A stretch of 64,000 nt of DNA from Mycobacterium sp. SM1. Lineage in GTDB: Bacteria; Actinomycetota; Actinomycetes; Mycobacteriales; Mycobacteriaceae. Position numbers and translations under genes: made by a program. The notes beneath the pieces are model-generated. The model worked only from the letters and a program-made list of their open reading frames with translations, was not told the DNA's origin and did not search any database. Position 1 is the first letter of the stretch. Each line of letters starts with the position of its first letter. Location of the stretch: assembly GCF_018361265.1 (NCBI RefSeq), contig NZ_JAFLNH010000003.1:40501-104500 (forward strand). The letters are read 5' to 3'. Below are positions 27,665-39,272 of the stretch, one piece after another.

Positions 27665-27699
27665 CGGCCCGACATTAGGGCCGGGGTAGCGTCACAGCA
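27665..27699. promoter_or_regulatory. 35-bp divergent, probably leaderless promoter pair
   Basis: Each start codon has a TANNNT hexamer ending 7 nt upstream: TAATGT (minus, kinase) and TAGCGT (plus, regulator). An inverted repeat CGGCCC-N7-GGGCCG at 27665-27683 could be an autoregulatory site. Confidence 0.5.
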
Positions 27700-28371
27700 A
27701 TGACCGGCAAGCCATACGTCGTGGTCATCGTCGATGACCACGAGCTTTTCGCACAAGGCCTGGCTTTGCTGCTCAACCGCCAATGGGGTGAGCTATTCAC
27801 GGTGTGCGGGCAGACCGCCTACGTCGAGGAGGCGGCCGACCTGGTGGCCCGCTGCGCCGCCGACGTCGCGATCATCGACCTGTCGATGCCCCCGCTCGGC
27901 GGCATAGCCGCTATCCGGCATGTCAAGGCGCGTCATCCAGAAACCCGGATCTTGGCGCTGTCAGGAACCGGCAACCTCGAGCTGGCCGCGGAGGCGCTGC
28001 GCGCCGGCGCCGATGGGTTCCTGCCAAAGACGGCGCGTCCCGAAGCGCTGGCCGGCCCGCTATGGACCGTCGCCGAAGGGTTGCGGGTCCTCGACGAGGC
28101 GCTGCTTGACGCGCTGCTGGCGAAGTCTCGCGAACCGCGGTCGGCGTTGCTGGACAACCTCACCACGCAGGAGCTGCAGCTGTGGAGGTTGGTTGCCACG
28201 GGCATGGAGACCGGCGATATCGCCCGGCGGATGATCGTGTCGGAGCGCACCGCCAAACGGATGGTGGCCGCGCTGCTGCGCAAACTCGGTGTTGCCAACC
28301 GCATCGCCGCGGCGGCGATGGCCGGGCGGTTGCGGCTGCTCGACGACCTTTCCGAGGCCGAGCCGCATTGA
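27700..28371 (+). CDS. NarL/LuxR-type response regulator
   Basis: A 223-residue regulator: receiver domain with acidic pair VDDHE (12-14) and phospho-Asp60 in AIIDLSMPP, Lys switch in FLPKTARP; C-terminal LuxR helix-turn-helix with LTTQELQLWRLVATGM and MIVSERTAKRMVAALLRKLGV. The HTH is somewhat divergent from classic NarL (ERTAKR instead of TVKNH-like). Paired with the divergent HisKA kinase. Confidence 0.88.
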   Translation: MTGKPYVVVIVDDHELFAQGLALLLNRQWGELFTVCGQTAYVEEAADLVARCAADVAIIDLSMPPLGGIAAIRHVKARHPETRILALSGTGNLELAAEALRAGADGFLPKTARPEALAGPLWTVAEGLRVLDEALLDALLAKSREPRSALLDNLTTQELQLWRLVATGMETGDIARRMIVSERTAKRMVAALLRKLGVANRIAAAAMAGRLRLLDDLSEAEPH

Positions 28372-28403
28372 GAATTCGGTTCGATAACCGCGCTGGGGGC
28401 CGG

Positions 28404-28811
28404 TCAACCGGCCAGCAGGTCGGTGCGCCCGTCCGCGCGCAGCAACTCCTGGTAACGGGGGAAAAGTTGTTTGGCGATGGGCAGGAGCTTGAGGATCTTC
28501 GGCACCGGGCCCTTGGCGCGGACCTGCCCTTTGGCCAGCGCAACGGGAAGATTGAGTTTGCCCTGCCAGAACCGGTTGGCCATGTCACAAGTCATGAACA
28601 GCGTCACGGTAGGCGCAAGGTCCCGGCTGCCGGTGATCACCTTCCTGTTAGGCATGTCGACGGTGATCTGGATGTCCGGATCCGAGCAGTTGAGTTGCAG
28701 CACAACGCCAGATGCCTCGAGTTGGCCGGCGATCGAATCGTCTGCCGCCGCCTCCTCGAAAATCCCGGCAAGGTACTTCGTCGCCTCGACGCTATCTTTG
28801 AAAACTCCCAT
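28404..28811 (-). CDS. SCP2 sterol-transfer-family protein
   Basis: A 135-residue SCP2-fold protein: VVLQLNCSDPDIQITVDMPN and PTVTLFMTCDMANRFWQGKLNLPVALAKGQV with the late GPVPKILKLLP segment. Such proteins bind lipids or acyl substrates and often stand next to oxygenases. Last gene of the diiron/ferredoxin operon, 12 bp after the ferredoxin. Confidence 0.83.
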   Translation of the reverse strand: MGVFKDSVEATKYLAGIFEEAAADDSIAGQLEASGVVLQLNCSDPDIQITVDMPNRKVITGSRDLAPTVTLFMTCDMANRFWQGKLNLPVALAKGQVRAKGPVPKILKLLPIAKQLFPRYQELLRADGRTDLLAG

Positions 28812-28823
28812 GGTTAAAGTCCT

Positions 28824-29135
28824 TCAGCTCCTGAGTCTTTCGACGCGCTCAGCTGTTTTGCGAGCCGCCCAGTCGTGCAGCTTCGCGATCTTCGTGTAGC
28901 CGTTGTCCGGTACGAACTGCGCCTCGCTACGACCGTCGTGAATGCAGTCGACCGGGCAGAGAGGCACGCATTTTCCGCAGTCGATGCACTGTTCCGGGTC
29001 GATCACGAATCGGCCCAGGAAATCGTCCGCTTTCTTCGATATGGCATCGACGCGACCCGGGCAAGCATGCTCGCAGGCCCCGCATCCGATGCAGGTGTCA
29101 TCGATGTAGAAATGGCCTCGCCGAGTCCGGCTCAT
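28824..29135 (-). CDS. 2x[4Fe-4S] ferredoxin
   Basis: A 103-residue ferredoxin with two cluster motifs, CIGCGACEHACP and CIDCGKCVPLCPVDC, and a C-terminal helix extension. Likely the electron donor for the diiron protein encoded upstream in the same operon. Confidence 0.9.
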   Translation of the reverse strand: MSRTRRGHFYIDDTCIGCGACEHACPGRVDAISKKADDFLGRFVIDPEQCIDCGKCVPLCPVDCIHDGRSEAQFVPDNGYTKIAKLHDWAARKTAERVERLRS

Positions 29136-29177
29136 AGGTGTTTCTCTTCCCCGATGCGCGATTGCCTGATGGGCGGC

Positions 29178-29630
29178 TCACAGCCGAGCGCAGTTGTTGA
29201 TGAAATGCTGCAAACTCTGGTTGTAGCGGAAAAACATGTCCCGGCCCAGCGGATCGGAAGACCAGACCCGTATCGGTGTCGACGCGATGCTCAACGCGTT
29301 GAGGGTGTGATCGAGGTCTGGCCGGCCGTTGCCGGCGCGGATGTTATCCACCATCTCCTGCCACGAGTCCCGGTCGGTCTCGATAACAAAATCCATCGAT
29401 TCCAGTTCGGTGGCGCCGATCTCCTTGATCTCGCTGACGTCGAAGCCATCGAAGGTGACTTGGACAATCAGCGCCGACCCGCCGGGGCCGCCGTCGACGA
29501 TGTCAACGGCGAACCGGCAGTCGACCTCGCCGAGTTTCCGGAACTCGGCGAGATCCGCCTTGTTGATCTCCGCCAGCCTGGTGAGCCATTCGACGGTAGG
29601 CAGGCCGGTGCTGGTGCTCACGACGTCCAC
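29178..29630 (-). CDS. SCP2-like small protein of unknown function
   Basis: A 150-residue protein. VDCRFAVDIVDG, SALIVQVTFDGFDVSEIKEIG and MDFVIETDRDSWQEMVDNIR suggest an SCP2-like fold; I do not recognise a specific family. Its first bases overlap the end of the diiron gene (13 bp), showing translational coupling. Possibly the substrate-presenting subunit of the diiron system. Confidence 0.65.
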   Translation of the reverse strand: MDVVSTSTGLPTVEWLTRLAEINKADLAEFRKLGEVDCRFAVDIVDGGPGGSALIVQVTFDGFDVSEIKEIGATELESMDFVIETDRDSWQEMVDNIRAGNGRPDLDHTLNALSIASTPIRVWSSDPLGRDMFFRYNQSLQHFINNCARL

Positions 29631-30802
29631 GGCATCTCCAACGGAATCGTCACTTTCTCACGGCGGTCAAAGCCGGCCCGCTCGCAGCGCTGCAAGTATT
29701 CGTCGACTATCGTCCCCCACAAGAACGACACCCCCTCCATGCCCTCGTCGATCTTGTCGACTCCGCCGCCCATCAGAACCGCTAGCGGCTCAAGCAGTCC
29801 GGGGCTGCTCAGCGCCGTGAGGATGATCTGCTCGCCGAGGTCGGCGAAGCGGTGCATATCCGAAAGCGCCTTGTCCCGGTCGGTGGAGGCGTCGAGGAAG
29901 TTCTTCAGCTCCAACGTGCCATAAGACACATGCCGGGCCTCGTCTTGCATGCAGCGCCGGAAGATCTCCTTGTCGACATGGGTCTTGGCCAGGTATTCCC
30001 CGGCCCGGAACAAGGTGAGGACCAGCCCTTCGCCCAAGACGTTGAGCAGGAAGGTGCCCTGGGTGTGGGTCGGTGATTCCAGGATGGCCTTCAGCGCCCA
30101 CTCCAGAGCCGGGCTGGCGTGCAGCAAGCCGCCGCCGCCGGCGAGGGCACGCTTGCGGAACACCTCCATATGGCGGGCCTCGTCCATCATCTGGGTCACG
30201 AGAAAGTTCTTGATCTCGAAGAAATCCGGTGAGGTGCGGTAAATCCAGCGTGACGGGAAGTCGCCGGCGACGAACTCGACCTCGGTGAGCGAGGTGGCCA
30301 GCTGGCAGGCCGCCTTCTCCAAATCCTCGCTGACCGGCTCGAGCTCCTCCCACGGGATGTCGCTGGTGGAGTTCCACTGCCGCGCCTTGGCCTCTTCGTA
30401 GAGGGTCATCACGTTTTCCGCCCACGCGTCTTTCTTGTCGAGAATGTCGTAGGCGTCGATGGTGGGCATCTGGGCGGCGTAGGGGTCGCGCACCGAGCCC
30501 CGCGGGGCGAAGTTGCGCGTCGCGTTGTGTTCGGGCAGCGTGCCGTAGGCCGGCGGGCGGTTGATGTCGATGTAGGTCAACCCCCGCGAACTCGGTCGTG
30601 CCCGTATACCCCAGCTCGCTTGATCGGTGTTCATCCAGTACAGGGAAAACGAGCCGCGCTCTAGCCGGTCGAGGTTCTCCTGCAATAGTTCGGCCCAGAC
30701 GGTGTTATCCTCACGGAACTTCTTCTCGTAAGCCGCCAAAGCCTCGTCTTCGAGCGGTGTCTCCGGCGGAAGCGGCTGCATCCGGGTCAGCATCTCGGTC
30801 AT
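29618..30802 (-). CDS. ferritin-like diiron protein (putative oxygenase)
   Basis: A 394-residue helical protein with two MMDEARHMEVF / MQDEARHVSYG motifs (ExxH iron ligands) plus further acidic helices (SLTEVEFVAGDF, NVLGEGLVLTLF), the plan of ferritin-like diiron enzymes such as ribonucleotide reductase R2-like oxidases and AurF-type oxygenases. Likely activates O2 to oxidise a lipid-type substrate, using the downstream ferredoxin. ATG 30802 with AAGGAT upstream is preferred; the frame extends further without coding character. The 30803-31035 gap has only a weak DosR-like sequence (GGGACCTAATCC, about 30834). Confidence 0.82.
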   Translation of the reverse strand: MTEMLTRMQPLPPETPLEDEALAAYEKKFREDNTVWAELLQENLDRLERGSFSLYWMNTDQASWGIRARPSSRGLTYIDINRPPAYGTLPEHNATRNFAPRGSVRDPYAAQMPTIDAYDILDKKDAWAENVMTLYEEAKARQWNSTSDIPWEELEPVSEDLEKAACQLATSLTEVEFVAGDFPSRWIYRTSPDFFEIKNFLVTQMMDEARHMEVFRKRALAGGGGLLHASPALEWALKAILESPTHTQGTFLLNVLGEGLVLTLFRAGEYLAKTHVDKEIFRRCMQDEARHVSYGTLELKNFLDASTDRDKALSDMHRFADLGEQIILTALSSPGLLEPLAVLMGGGVDKIDEGMEGVSFLWGTIVDEYLQRCERAGFDRREKVTIPLEMPWTS

Positions 30803-31035
30803 GTCGTGGTGATCCTTCGCAGTAGGGTTGCCAAGGGACCTAATCCGTTGGCAGCTCAAGCGTATGGCGCTGCTCACAGCGCTCGGGCGGTCCAGCTGGG
30901 TCAGTGTTGACCCGAATGGGCCAGCGTGGCGTCGCGGGCGGCCGGACCGCTGCGGGAATGCTCGTGCGGAGCGTCCGCCTCGACCGTGATACGCGCCCAC
31001 GGCGACCCGCCCCGCCGGCAGGCAGAAGGATGGCT

Positions 31036-31494
31036 TTACCGGCTGGCGGCGCCGCAAATTTCGGCCACCACTGCGCCGACCGCCTCGGGCACCGCGGCCG
31101 CCACCAGCGGGGTCAAGCCGACGCCGTGGCCGCTGTCGGCGGCCTCGACGGTGAACAGCACCAGCCGCCCGGGTGTCCGGCCCAGCGCCCGGCCCAACGC
31201 GTACGCCCCGGCAACGTCGAGACCATGCGTGCTCACCGGGCCCGTCGCGGCCAGCGCCGTTACCGCATCGCGACGGATCCGGCCGGGTGCCGGTGGGGAA
31301 GCCACCGCCGCGTCGATCACCACGGCCAGCTCTGCGCCGGACCACGCGTCCAGCAGATCGAACGGATCCTCGATCCCGGTGACGACGCGAACACCCGGGA
31401 GCTTGCGCCCGCCGATCGCGGTGGCCACGACCGGACCGACACCGTCATCGCGGCGATACCGGTTGCCGATGCCGATGACGACGGTGCTCAACAC
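31036..31494 (-). CDS. NiFe hydrogenase maturation protease
   Basis: A 152-residue HycI/HoxW-type endopeptidase: VVIGIGNRYRRDDGVGP and VVIDAAVASPP carry the nickel-sensing acidic residues; STHGLDVAGAYALGRALG is the third family motif. It cuts the C-terminal extension from the hydrogenase large subunit after nickel insertion. Overlaps the large-subunit stop by 7 bp; GTG start. Confidence 0.9.
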   Translation of the reverse strand: MLSTVVIGIGNRYRRDDGVGPVVATAIGGRKLPGVRVVTGIEDPFDLLDAWSGAELAVVIDAAVASPPAPGRIRRDAVTALAATGPVSTHGLDVAGAYALGRALGRTPGRLVLFTVEAADSGHGVGLTPLVAAAVPEAVGAVVAEICGAASR

Positions 31495-32789
31495 CGGTCC
31501 ACGGTGAGCCGCAGAAAGTGCGCCGAGCAGGAAATGCAGGGGTCATAGTTGCGAATCACCCGCTCGCACAACGTGGTCAGCTCGCCGTCGGCCAGTGAGA
31601 GGTTCTCTGAGACCACGCGTGCCAAATCGGCTTCGATGGCCGCCTGGTTCTGTGAGGTCGGCGGGATGATGGTCGCGGCGCCGATCAGCCCGTGCTCGTC
31701 GATGCGGTATCGGTGATACAGCAGCCCCCGCGGCGCCTCACTGACCCCGTGACCGACCCCCGCGCGGGCCGGCACGTCGACGAACGGCCGCTCTGGGCGC
31801 TCATAGTCGTCGATGATCCGCAACGCTTCTTCGATTGCGTACACCACCTCAACCGCGCGAACCACGATGCTCACAAACGGGTTTCGGCATTGCGCTGCCA
31901 GCCCGGCATCGACGGCGGCTTGCCGGGCAACCGGTGAGAGCGCCGGAAAGCTCAGCGAGTAGCGGGCCAACGGACCGGTGAGATAGCGCGCGCCGTCAAG
32001 GGTGGCATGCAGCGCAGTGGAGTACGGCACCTGTGACTCGACGACGTGATCACCGAATTGTGCGGCGGCAAAGGGCTTTCCGGCGCTGCGGGCGATCTGG
32101 CCGTTCTCGATCGGGTAGCCGCCGGGCTGGCTCAGCGCCACCAGCTCGTGCTCGAGTTCCAGCTCGGGGAAATCGAATCCGGCCACCCACGCGACCGTGG
32201 CCAGCGCGTCGTCGAGCGCGCGGCGCAGTTGCTCGGCCAGCGGGGCCAACTCGGCGCGGGTAGGCACCGAGTAAAACCCCCCGAGGCGCACATTGACCGG
32301 GTGGATCGCGCGCCCCCCGACGACTTCCATCAGCCGGTTACCCGCCTTCTTCAGCCGCAGCCCCCGCTCCACGGCCTCGCGTTGGTCCCGCGCCAGGCTG
32401 ATCGCATCGGGATAGCCGAGGAAGTCAGGTGCGTGCAGCAGGTAGATGTGCAGTGCGTGGCTGTGAATCCACTCGCCGCAGTACAGCAGCCGCCGCAGCC
32501 GCAGCACCGAGTCGTCAAGCGTGACCCCGCAGGCGTCTTCGATCGCGTTGCAGGCGCTGACCTGGTAGGCGACCGGGCAGATGCCGCAGACCCGCGCGGT
32601 GAGGTCCGGCGGTTCGGTGTATGACCTGCCGCGCAGGAACGCCTCAAAAAACCGCGGCGGCTCGTAGATGTTCAGCTCGACGCTGTCCAGCGCGCCGCCG
32701 CGCAGCCGGACGTGCACGGCGCCTTCGCCTTCGACCCGGGTCAGCGCGCCGACGCTGAGCGTGCGGGTGGGCGGGTCCGGCGGGATCAT
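31488..32789 (-). CDS. hyhL: NiFe hydrogenase large subunit, group 3b (HyhL)
   Basis: A 433-residue catalytic subunit with the N-terminal nickel motif RVCGICP (Cys68, Cys71) and C-terminal DPCISCSAH followed by a short extension (FLRLTVDRC) to be removed by the protease. Active site reversibly splits H2. Group 3b assignment rests on the four-gene order with HyhB-, HyhG- and HyhS-like partners. ATG overlaps the small-subunit stop as ATGA. Confidence 0.93.
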   Translation of the reverse strand: MIPPDPPTRTLSVGALTRVEGEGAVHVRLRGGALDSVELNIYEPPRFFEAFLRGRSYTEPPDLTARVCGICPVAYQVSACNAIEDACGVTLDDSVLRLRRLLYCGEWIHSHALHIYLLHAPDFLGYPDAISLARDQREAVERGLRLKKAGNRLMEVVGGRAIHPVNVRLGGFYSVPTRAELAPLAEQLRRALDDALATVAWVAGFDFPELELEHELVALSQPGGYPIENGQIARSAGKPFAAAQFGDHVVESQVPYSTALHATLDGARYLTGPLARYSLSFPALSPVARQAAVDAGLAAQCRNPFVSIVVRAVEVVYAIEEALRIIDDYERPERPFVDVPARAGVGHGVSEAPRGLLYHRYRIDEHGLIGAATIIPPTSQNQAAIEADLARVVSENLSLADGELTTLCERVIRNYDPCISCSAHFLRLTVDRC

Positions 32790-33544
32790 GGGGTGCTCCG
32801 CTCGGCGGCGAAGGCGGCGACGTTGAACGTCGAGAACACCCGCTCGACGTCCGCCCCGGACATCCCGTCGCGGCGCAGCAGCGGGATCAGTGTCGCGGTT
32901 TGCGGCGTCGCGGACGGGCCGAAACAGCCATAGCAGCCGCGACGATGCCTGGGGCACAACGCACCGCAGCCGGCGTGGGTGACCGGGCCAAGACACGGGG
33001 TGCCGTCGGCGACGATGACACACGTCACGCCGCGCAGTTTGCACTCGGTGCACACCGTTTTGGCCGGCAGCCGGGGGGTGCGTCCCACCAGCAGCGCCGC
33101 CAGGGTGTCCAGCAGCTGCCCGCGGTCGATCGGGCAGCCCTGCAGCTGGTAGTCGACACGCACGTGCGCCGACGCCGGTGTGGACGTCGCCAGCGTGTCG
33201 AGGTATTCCGGCTTGGCATAGACCACGGACGCGAATTCGGCGACGTCGGCGAAGTTGCGCAGCGCCTGGACGCCGCCGGCGGTGGCGCACGCCCCGATGG
33301 TGACCAGCAGCCGTGATTGTGCGCGGATCTCGCGGATGCGCCGCGCGTCGGCCTCGGTGGTGATGGATCCCTCGACCAGTGACACGTCGTAGGGTCCAGC
33401 GACGATCGTGCTGGAGGCCTCCAGGAAGGTTGCGATCTGCACCCGCCGGGCCAGCGTGAGCAACTCGTCCTCGCAGTCCAGCAAGGTCAGCTGGCAGCCG
33501 TCGCAGGAGGCGAACTTCCACACCGCCAAGGTGGGCGTGCTCAT
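32786..33544 (-). CDS. hyhS: NiFe hydrogenase small subunit (HyhS)
   Basis: A 252-residue iron-sulfur subunit. [15 protein letters not shown] binds the proximal cluster with later Cys in IGACATAGG and [21 protein letters not shown] and [20 protein letters not shown] bind further clusters. Moves electrons between the NiFe site and the flavin subunit. Three bases separate it from hyhG. Confidence 0.92.
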   Translation of the reverse strand: MSTPTLAVWKFASCDGCQLTLLDCEDELLTLARRVQIATFLEASSTIVAGPYDVSLVEGSITTEADARRIREIRAQSRLLVTIGACATAGGVQALRNFADVAEFASVVYAKPEYLDTLATSTPASAHVRVDYQLQGCPIDRGQLLDTLAALLVGRTPRLPAKTVCTECKLRGVTCVIVADGTPCLGPVTHAGCGALCPRHRRGCYGCFGPSATPQTATLIPLLRRDGMSGADVERVFSTFNVAAFAAERSTP

Positions 33545-33547
33545 CTC

Positions 33548-34405
33548 TTACAGCTCCTTCACCGCGAGCAGGGGGCGAGCAACGTCATAGCCGACCACGG
33601 GACCGTCCCGGCACAACAGCAGCGGGCCGAGCTGGCAGTGGCCGCACCAGCCGACCCCGCACTGCATGTTGCGCTCGAGCGAGACCCGGATGTCGCGGGC
33701 CGCCACACCCTTGTGCAGCAGCGCGTCGCCGGCGAACCGCAGCATCGGCTCCGGGCCGCACAGAAACGCCGTGGTGCGATCGGGAGTCAGCGCCAGCCGG
33801 TGCAGCGGTTCGGTGACGAAGCCGATCTCGCCGCTCCAGCCCTGCACCGGGACATCGACGGTGAGATGCAGCTCGATACGCGGGTCGGCCGCCCACCGCT
33901 CGAGCTCGCCGGTGAATAAGAAGTCCGCCCGGGAGCGGGCCCCGGCGATCAGCACCATCCGCCCGTAGCGCTCCCGGTGGGCCAGCGCGCTCAGCACCGC
34001 GGGACGCAGCGGACACAGCCCGACGCCGCCGGCGACCATGACCAAATCCCGGCCGGTGGCCTCCGCCAGCCCCCAGGCGGTGCCGAACGGGCCGCGCACT
34101 CCGATCACGGCGCCCACCGGCGCGTCATGCAGGGCGCGGCTGACCGCGCCCACCGCGCGGATGGTGTGGGTGATCGTGCCGTCGGCAACGGTGGGATCCC
34201 CGCTGATGGAGATCGCCACCTCGCCGACGCCGAACGCGTAGAGCATCATGAATTGGCCCGGCTGCGGCACTCGGACCGCGTTTTCCAGTGGTTCCAGGCA
34301 CAGCGTCGCCGAATCGCGGTTTTCCTGCACGCGGCTGCGGACCCGGTAGGGAACCGGTGTCATGGGGCAGCGGGCCGGCGGCGGCAGCGCGCGCGGGTCA
34401 CTCAT
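33548..34405 (-). CDS. hyhG: hydrogenase FAD/NAD(P)-binding subunit (HyhG)
   Basis: A 285-residue ferredoxin-NADP reductase-like subunit: [11 protein letters not shown] flavin site, [12 protein letters not shown] nucleotide site, CGPEPML, and the C-terminal 2Fe-2S motif [19 protein letters not shown]. It passes electrons from H2 to NAD(P). The start at 34405 overlaps hyhB by 8 bp; ATG 34363 (MTPVPYRV) is an alternative. Confidence 0.92.
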   Translation of the reverse strand: MSDPRALPPPARCPMTPVPYRVRSRVQENRDSATLCLEPLENAVRVPQPGQFMMLYAFGVGEVAISISGDPTVADGTITHTIRAVGAVSRALHDAPVGAVIGVRGPFGTAWGLAEATGRDLVMVAGGVGLCPLRPAVLSALAHRERYGRMVLIAGARSRADFLFTGELERWAADPRIELHLTVDVPVQGWSGEIGFVTEPLHRLALTPDRTTAFLCGPEPMLRFAGDALLHKGVAARDIRVSLERNMQCGVGWCGHCQLGPLLLCRDGPVVGYDVARPLLAVKEL

Positions 34406-35558
34406 CGGCGCCGTCCGCGCGGGCCAGCTTGGTCATTTCCGCGGTGATGTCGATACCGGTGGGACACCAGGCGATGCAGCGCCCGCAGCCCACGCAGCCC
34501 GACATCCCAAACTGGTCATGCCAGCTGCCCAGCTTGTGGGTCAGCCAATGCCGGTAGCGGGACGCGCCGGACTGGCGGACGCTGCCGCCATGGATGTAGG
34601 TGAAGTCGAACTCGAAGCAGGACGCCCAGTGCTGCCAGCGTTCGGCGTGCTCACCGGTGAGGTCGGTGACGTCGTCGGTGCTGGTGCAAAAACACGTTGG
34701 GCACACCATCGTGCAGTTCCCGCAGGTCAAGCAGCGGCCGGCCACCTCCTCCCACTGCGGCGACTCGCGGGAGCGGATCAGCAGCTCCCGGTGATCGACC
34801 TGCGGCATCCGCCGGCCCATCCGGTGCGACGCCGTTGCGACATCGGCTCGGGCGCGGCTGATCTCATCGGCACCGGCTTCGCGATGCGGTAGCGCGGCCA
34901 GCACCTCGGCGCCGTGCGGGGTGCCGACGTCGACGAGATAGCGCCGGCCCGCGTCGCCGAGCTGTTCCGTCAAAGCCAGGTCGTAGCCCGGTCCGGCGGC
35001 GGGCCCGGTGCCCATCGACGCGCAGAAGCACAGCGCGCCCGGCTCGGTGCAGTTCACCGCGACAACGAAAAGCCGGCGGCGCCGGTTGACGAATGACCCG
35101 TCCGGGTACACTCCGCGGCCCAGCACCCGATCCAGTGTCGCGATCGCCGCCAGGTCGCAGCCATGCACCCCGATGAAGGCGTAGCGCGGGGCCTCTTCTG
35201 CGGCGCTATCGACGAGTTCGCCGCTGCGCTCCGCAGCCCACAGCCGTCGGCGCGGTGGGTGCAGAAACCGTTTGACGGACTGCGGGCCCGCCGAGTGGGC
35301 GAACACCGCGTCATCGTCGCGGCGCAGCAGCCGATAGTGCCCGGGCCCGACGTCAACACCCCAGCCGCAGGGCAGCTCGTCGGCCGACTCGAGCTCGGCG
35401 AGCACGATCGCGCTATCGCGCACCGTCGGGCCGACCACCCGATAGCCCCGCTCGATCAGCACGCCGACGAGGCGTTCCAGGCCGGCGGCGTCGAGGATCG
35501 CGGCCGGTTCCGCAGGCGCGCGGGACGGCGCTTGCGGGGATTCGCCGCGTTCACCCAT
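34398..35558 (-). CDS. hyhB: hydrogenase 4Fe-4S subunit (HyhB)
   Basis: A 386-residue beta subunit with a large N-terminal domain ([28 protein letters not shown]) and two C-terminal cluster motifs, [16 protein letters not shown] and [16 protein letters not shown]. Electron relay in the bidirectional group 3b hydrogenase. First gene of hyhBGSL-protease. In M. smegmatis the equivalent Hyh operon is hypoxia-induced through DosR; here two DosR-like boxes lie 150-190 bp upstream. Confidence 0.9.
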   Translation of the reverse strand: MGERGESPQAPSRAPAEPAAILDAAGLERLVGVLIERGYRVVGPTVRDSAIVLAELESADELPCGWGVDVGPGHYRLLRRDDDAVFAHSAGPQSVKRFLHPPRRRLWAAERSGELVDSAAEEAPRYAFIGVHGCDLAAIATLDRVLGRGVYPDGSFVNRRRRLFVVAVNCTEPGALCFCASMGTGPAAGPGYDLALTEQLGDAGRRYLVDVGTPHGAEVLAALPHREAGADEISRARADVATASHRMGRRMPQVDHRELLIRSRESPQWEEVAGRCLTCGNCTMVCPTCFCTSTDDVTDLTGEHAERWQHWASCFEFDFTYIHGGSVRQSGASRYRHWLTHKLGSWHDQFGMSGCVGCGRCIAWCPTGIDITAEMTKLARADGADE

Positions 35559-35709
35559 CTCTGACTTCCCTGGCTCTCACCGGTTGCGGCCGCTGCAGCT
35601 GACGCCATCGATGAGCATCCTCCTCGGCCGCCGCAGGCACCAGGGTCGAAGGACCCCGAGTCGCCGCAGCTCGGCGTCGCGGCCCACCCGTCGACCGGCG
35701 CGCTTGAGC

Positions 35710-35750
35710 TTGGGACCAACGGCGGGCACACCGAGGACCAACGGCCCTGA
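35710..35750. promoter_or_regulatory. two DosR-like boxes between hyhB and USP-dosR-dosS
   Basis: TTGGGACCAACGGCGGGC (35710-35727) and GAGGACCAACGGCCCTGA (35733-35750). On the other strand the second reads GGGCCGTTGGTCCT, nearly the box at 4569. They are shared by the divergent hydrogenase and USP-dosR-dosS units. No gene is seen elsewhere in 35559-35837. Confidence 0.6.
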
Positions 35751-35837
35751 CGACGCCCCCGGCCAATCGGTACGGTGTGCACGCCTGCCGGCGCACGCCG
35801 CGCAGGCGGCAGACGATATTGGCGCGCGGAGCTCACG

Positions 35838-36680
35838 ATGAACGATTCGCCTGTTGGGCCGGCCGTTGTCGTGGGTGTCGACGGATCCAGGGCGGCGCTG
35901 CGGGCAGCGTTGTGGGCCGTCGACGAGGCCGTTGATCGGGGGCTTCCGCTCCGGCTACTCTGCGCGATCGCCGGGACGGATCCCGGGGACGCAACGCGGG
36001 GCAGGGCTCGCGGCGAACTCGCGGTGCGCGAGGTATCCACCGTTGTCGAGGCCGGCGGCACCCCGGTGCGAATCGAGATCGACATCACCGCGGGGCCGGC
36101 GGTCAGCGCGCTGGTCCGTGCCTCCCGGTCGGCGGCGCTGGTCTGCGTGGGGGCTGTCGGGCTCGGTCACTTCCAAACGGGCCGGGTGGGCTCCACCGCC
36201 GCGGCCCTTGCCGTCTCGGCGCACTGCCCGGTCGCCATCGTGCGCGGGGATACCCGTCCGTTTCCGTCTCGCGGCCAGTGGATCGTTGTCGAAGCCGACG
36301 AGGCACCCGACAACGAGGTCGTGGTGGAGGCCGCGGTGAGCGAAGCGCGGCTGCGCAACGCCCCACTGCGGGCGATCGGCTGCTGGCGAGCGCCCTCGAT
36401 CGACCGGCAGGCGGTCATCGAGGGTGACTGGCGGATACGGGCGCGGCTGACCCGCAGGCTGGCCCCGTGGCGGCGGCGCTATCCAGACCTGCGCATCGAG
36501 CCGATCGTGGTCCATGGCACCATCCTGGATTACCTGGCGCAAAACGCCGCGGGCGTGCAGTTGCTCGTTATGGGAGCCCACGACCGTCATCTTGTGGCAG
36601 AGGTTGTCGGGCCGGCCGGCAATGCCGCGCTGGGTGACTCCGACTGCGTGGTGCTCGTGGTCAATCGCCGGCACCTGTGA
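35838..36680 (+). CDS. universal stress protein upstream of dosR (Rv3134c-type)
   Basis: A 280-residue tandem USP. The first domain has an intact ATP motif ([15 protein letters not shown]); in the second it is degenerate ([14 protein letters not shown]). Position directly before dosR-dosS and length match Rv3134c, which is co-transcribed with devRS in M. tuberculosis. ATG 35838 is chosen; GGAG precedes it. Confidence 0.88.
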   Translation: MNDSPVGPAVVVGVDGSRAALRAALWAVDEAVDRGLPLRLLCAIAGTDPGDATRGRARGELAVREVSTVVEAGGTPVRIEIDITAGPAVSALVRASRSAALVCVGAVGLGHFQTGRVGSTAAALAVSAHCPVAIVRGDTRPFPSRGQWIVVEADEAPDNEVVVEAAVSEARLRNAPLRAIGCWRAPSIDRQAVIEGDWRIRARLTRRLAPWRRRYPDLRIEPIVVHGTILDYLAQNAAGVQLLVMGAHDRHLVAEVVGPAGNAALGDSDCVVLVVNRRHL

Positions 36681-36748
36681 CGGACGACAGTGGGAGGCAG
36701 GGGAGCATGATAGACGCGTACCCGTCGGCTGCGACGGTGAACGGCATC

Positions 36749-36768
36749 TTGCGGAGGGTTGCGGAGGG
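36749..36768 (+). repeat. 10-bp tandem duplication in dosR leader
   Basis: TTGCGGAGGG twice, ending 6 bp before the dosR ATG. Each unit holds a GGAGG ribosome-binding core, giving dosR two tandem Shine-Dalgarno sequences. Confidence 0.88.
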
Positions 36769-36774
36769 CGTGCC

Positions 36775-37413
36775 ATGGTAAGGGTCTTTTTGGTCGACGA
36801 TCACGAGGTGGTTCGCCGGGGGATCGTCGATCTGCTGGAATCGGACCCGCAGCTGGAGGTGGTCGGCGAAGCCGGGTCGGTCTCCGAGGCGATGGCGCGG
36901 ATACCGGCGGCGCGGCCCGACGTCGCCGTGCTCGACGTCCGGTTGCCCGACGGCAGCGGGATCGAGTTGTGCCGCGATTTGCTATCCGACATACCTGACC
37001 TGCGCTGCCTGATGCTGACCTCGTTCACGTCCGATGAGGCGATGCTCGATGCGATCTTGGCCGGGGCCAGCGGCTATGTGGTCAAAGACATCAAGGGCAT
37101 GGAGCTAGCGCAGGCGATCAAAGACGTGGGTGCCGGCAAATCGCTGCTGGACAATCGGGCAGCGGCGGCGCTGATGGCCCGGCTGCGCGGCACGGCGCGA
37201 CACACCGATCCGCTGCTCGGGCTGACCGAGCAGGAGCGCACACTGCTCGGCCTGCTTAGCGAGGGGCTGACCAACAAGCAGATCGCGGCGCGCATGTTTC
37301 TGGCCGAAAAGACGGTCAAAAACTACGTGTCGCGTTTGCTGGCCAAGCTCGGCATGGAACGCCGAACCCAAGCGGCGGTCTTCGCGTCCAAGCTGAACAC
37401 CGCGCATAGGCCG

Positions 37414-37422
<9 letters not shown>
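36775..37422 (+). CDS. dosR: dormancy response regulator DosR (DevR)
   Basis: A 215-residue NarL-type regulator almost identical in blocks to M. tuberculosis DevR/Dos[17 protein letters not shown], phospho-Asp54 in [11 protein letters not shown], Lys in GYVVKDIKG, and the DNA-binding helices [19 protein letters not shown] and [20 protein letters not shown]. It activates the hypoxia/NO regulon by binding the boxes seen across this window. ATG 36775 has duplicated GGAGG upstream. The longer open frame to 36514 overlaps the USP and is not used. Confidence 0.96.
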
Positions 37423-39205
<1,783 letters not shown>

Positions 39206-39272
39206 GGCGACCAACAGCGCCCGAAATCTCCTTGGCCCGCCTGTTGGCCTCCTGCGACCGATTTGCGCTTGG

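Noticed and set aside
26447..27703. Plus-strand open frame of 418 codons
   Set aside because: Antisense to the histidine kinase, rich in His/Gln/Arg; no motif.
30834..30850. DosR-like box before the diiron operon
   Set aside because: GGGACCTAATCCGTTGG keeps only one half-site; too weak to list as a feature.
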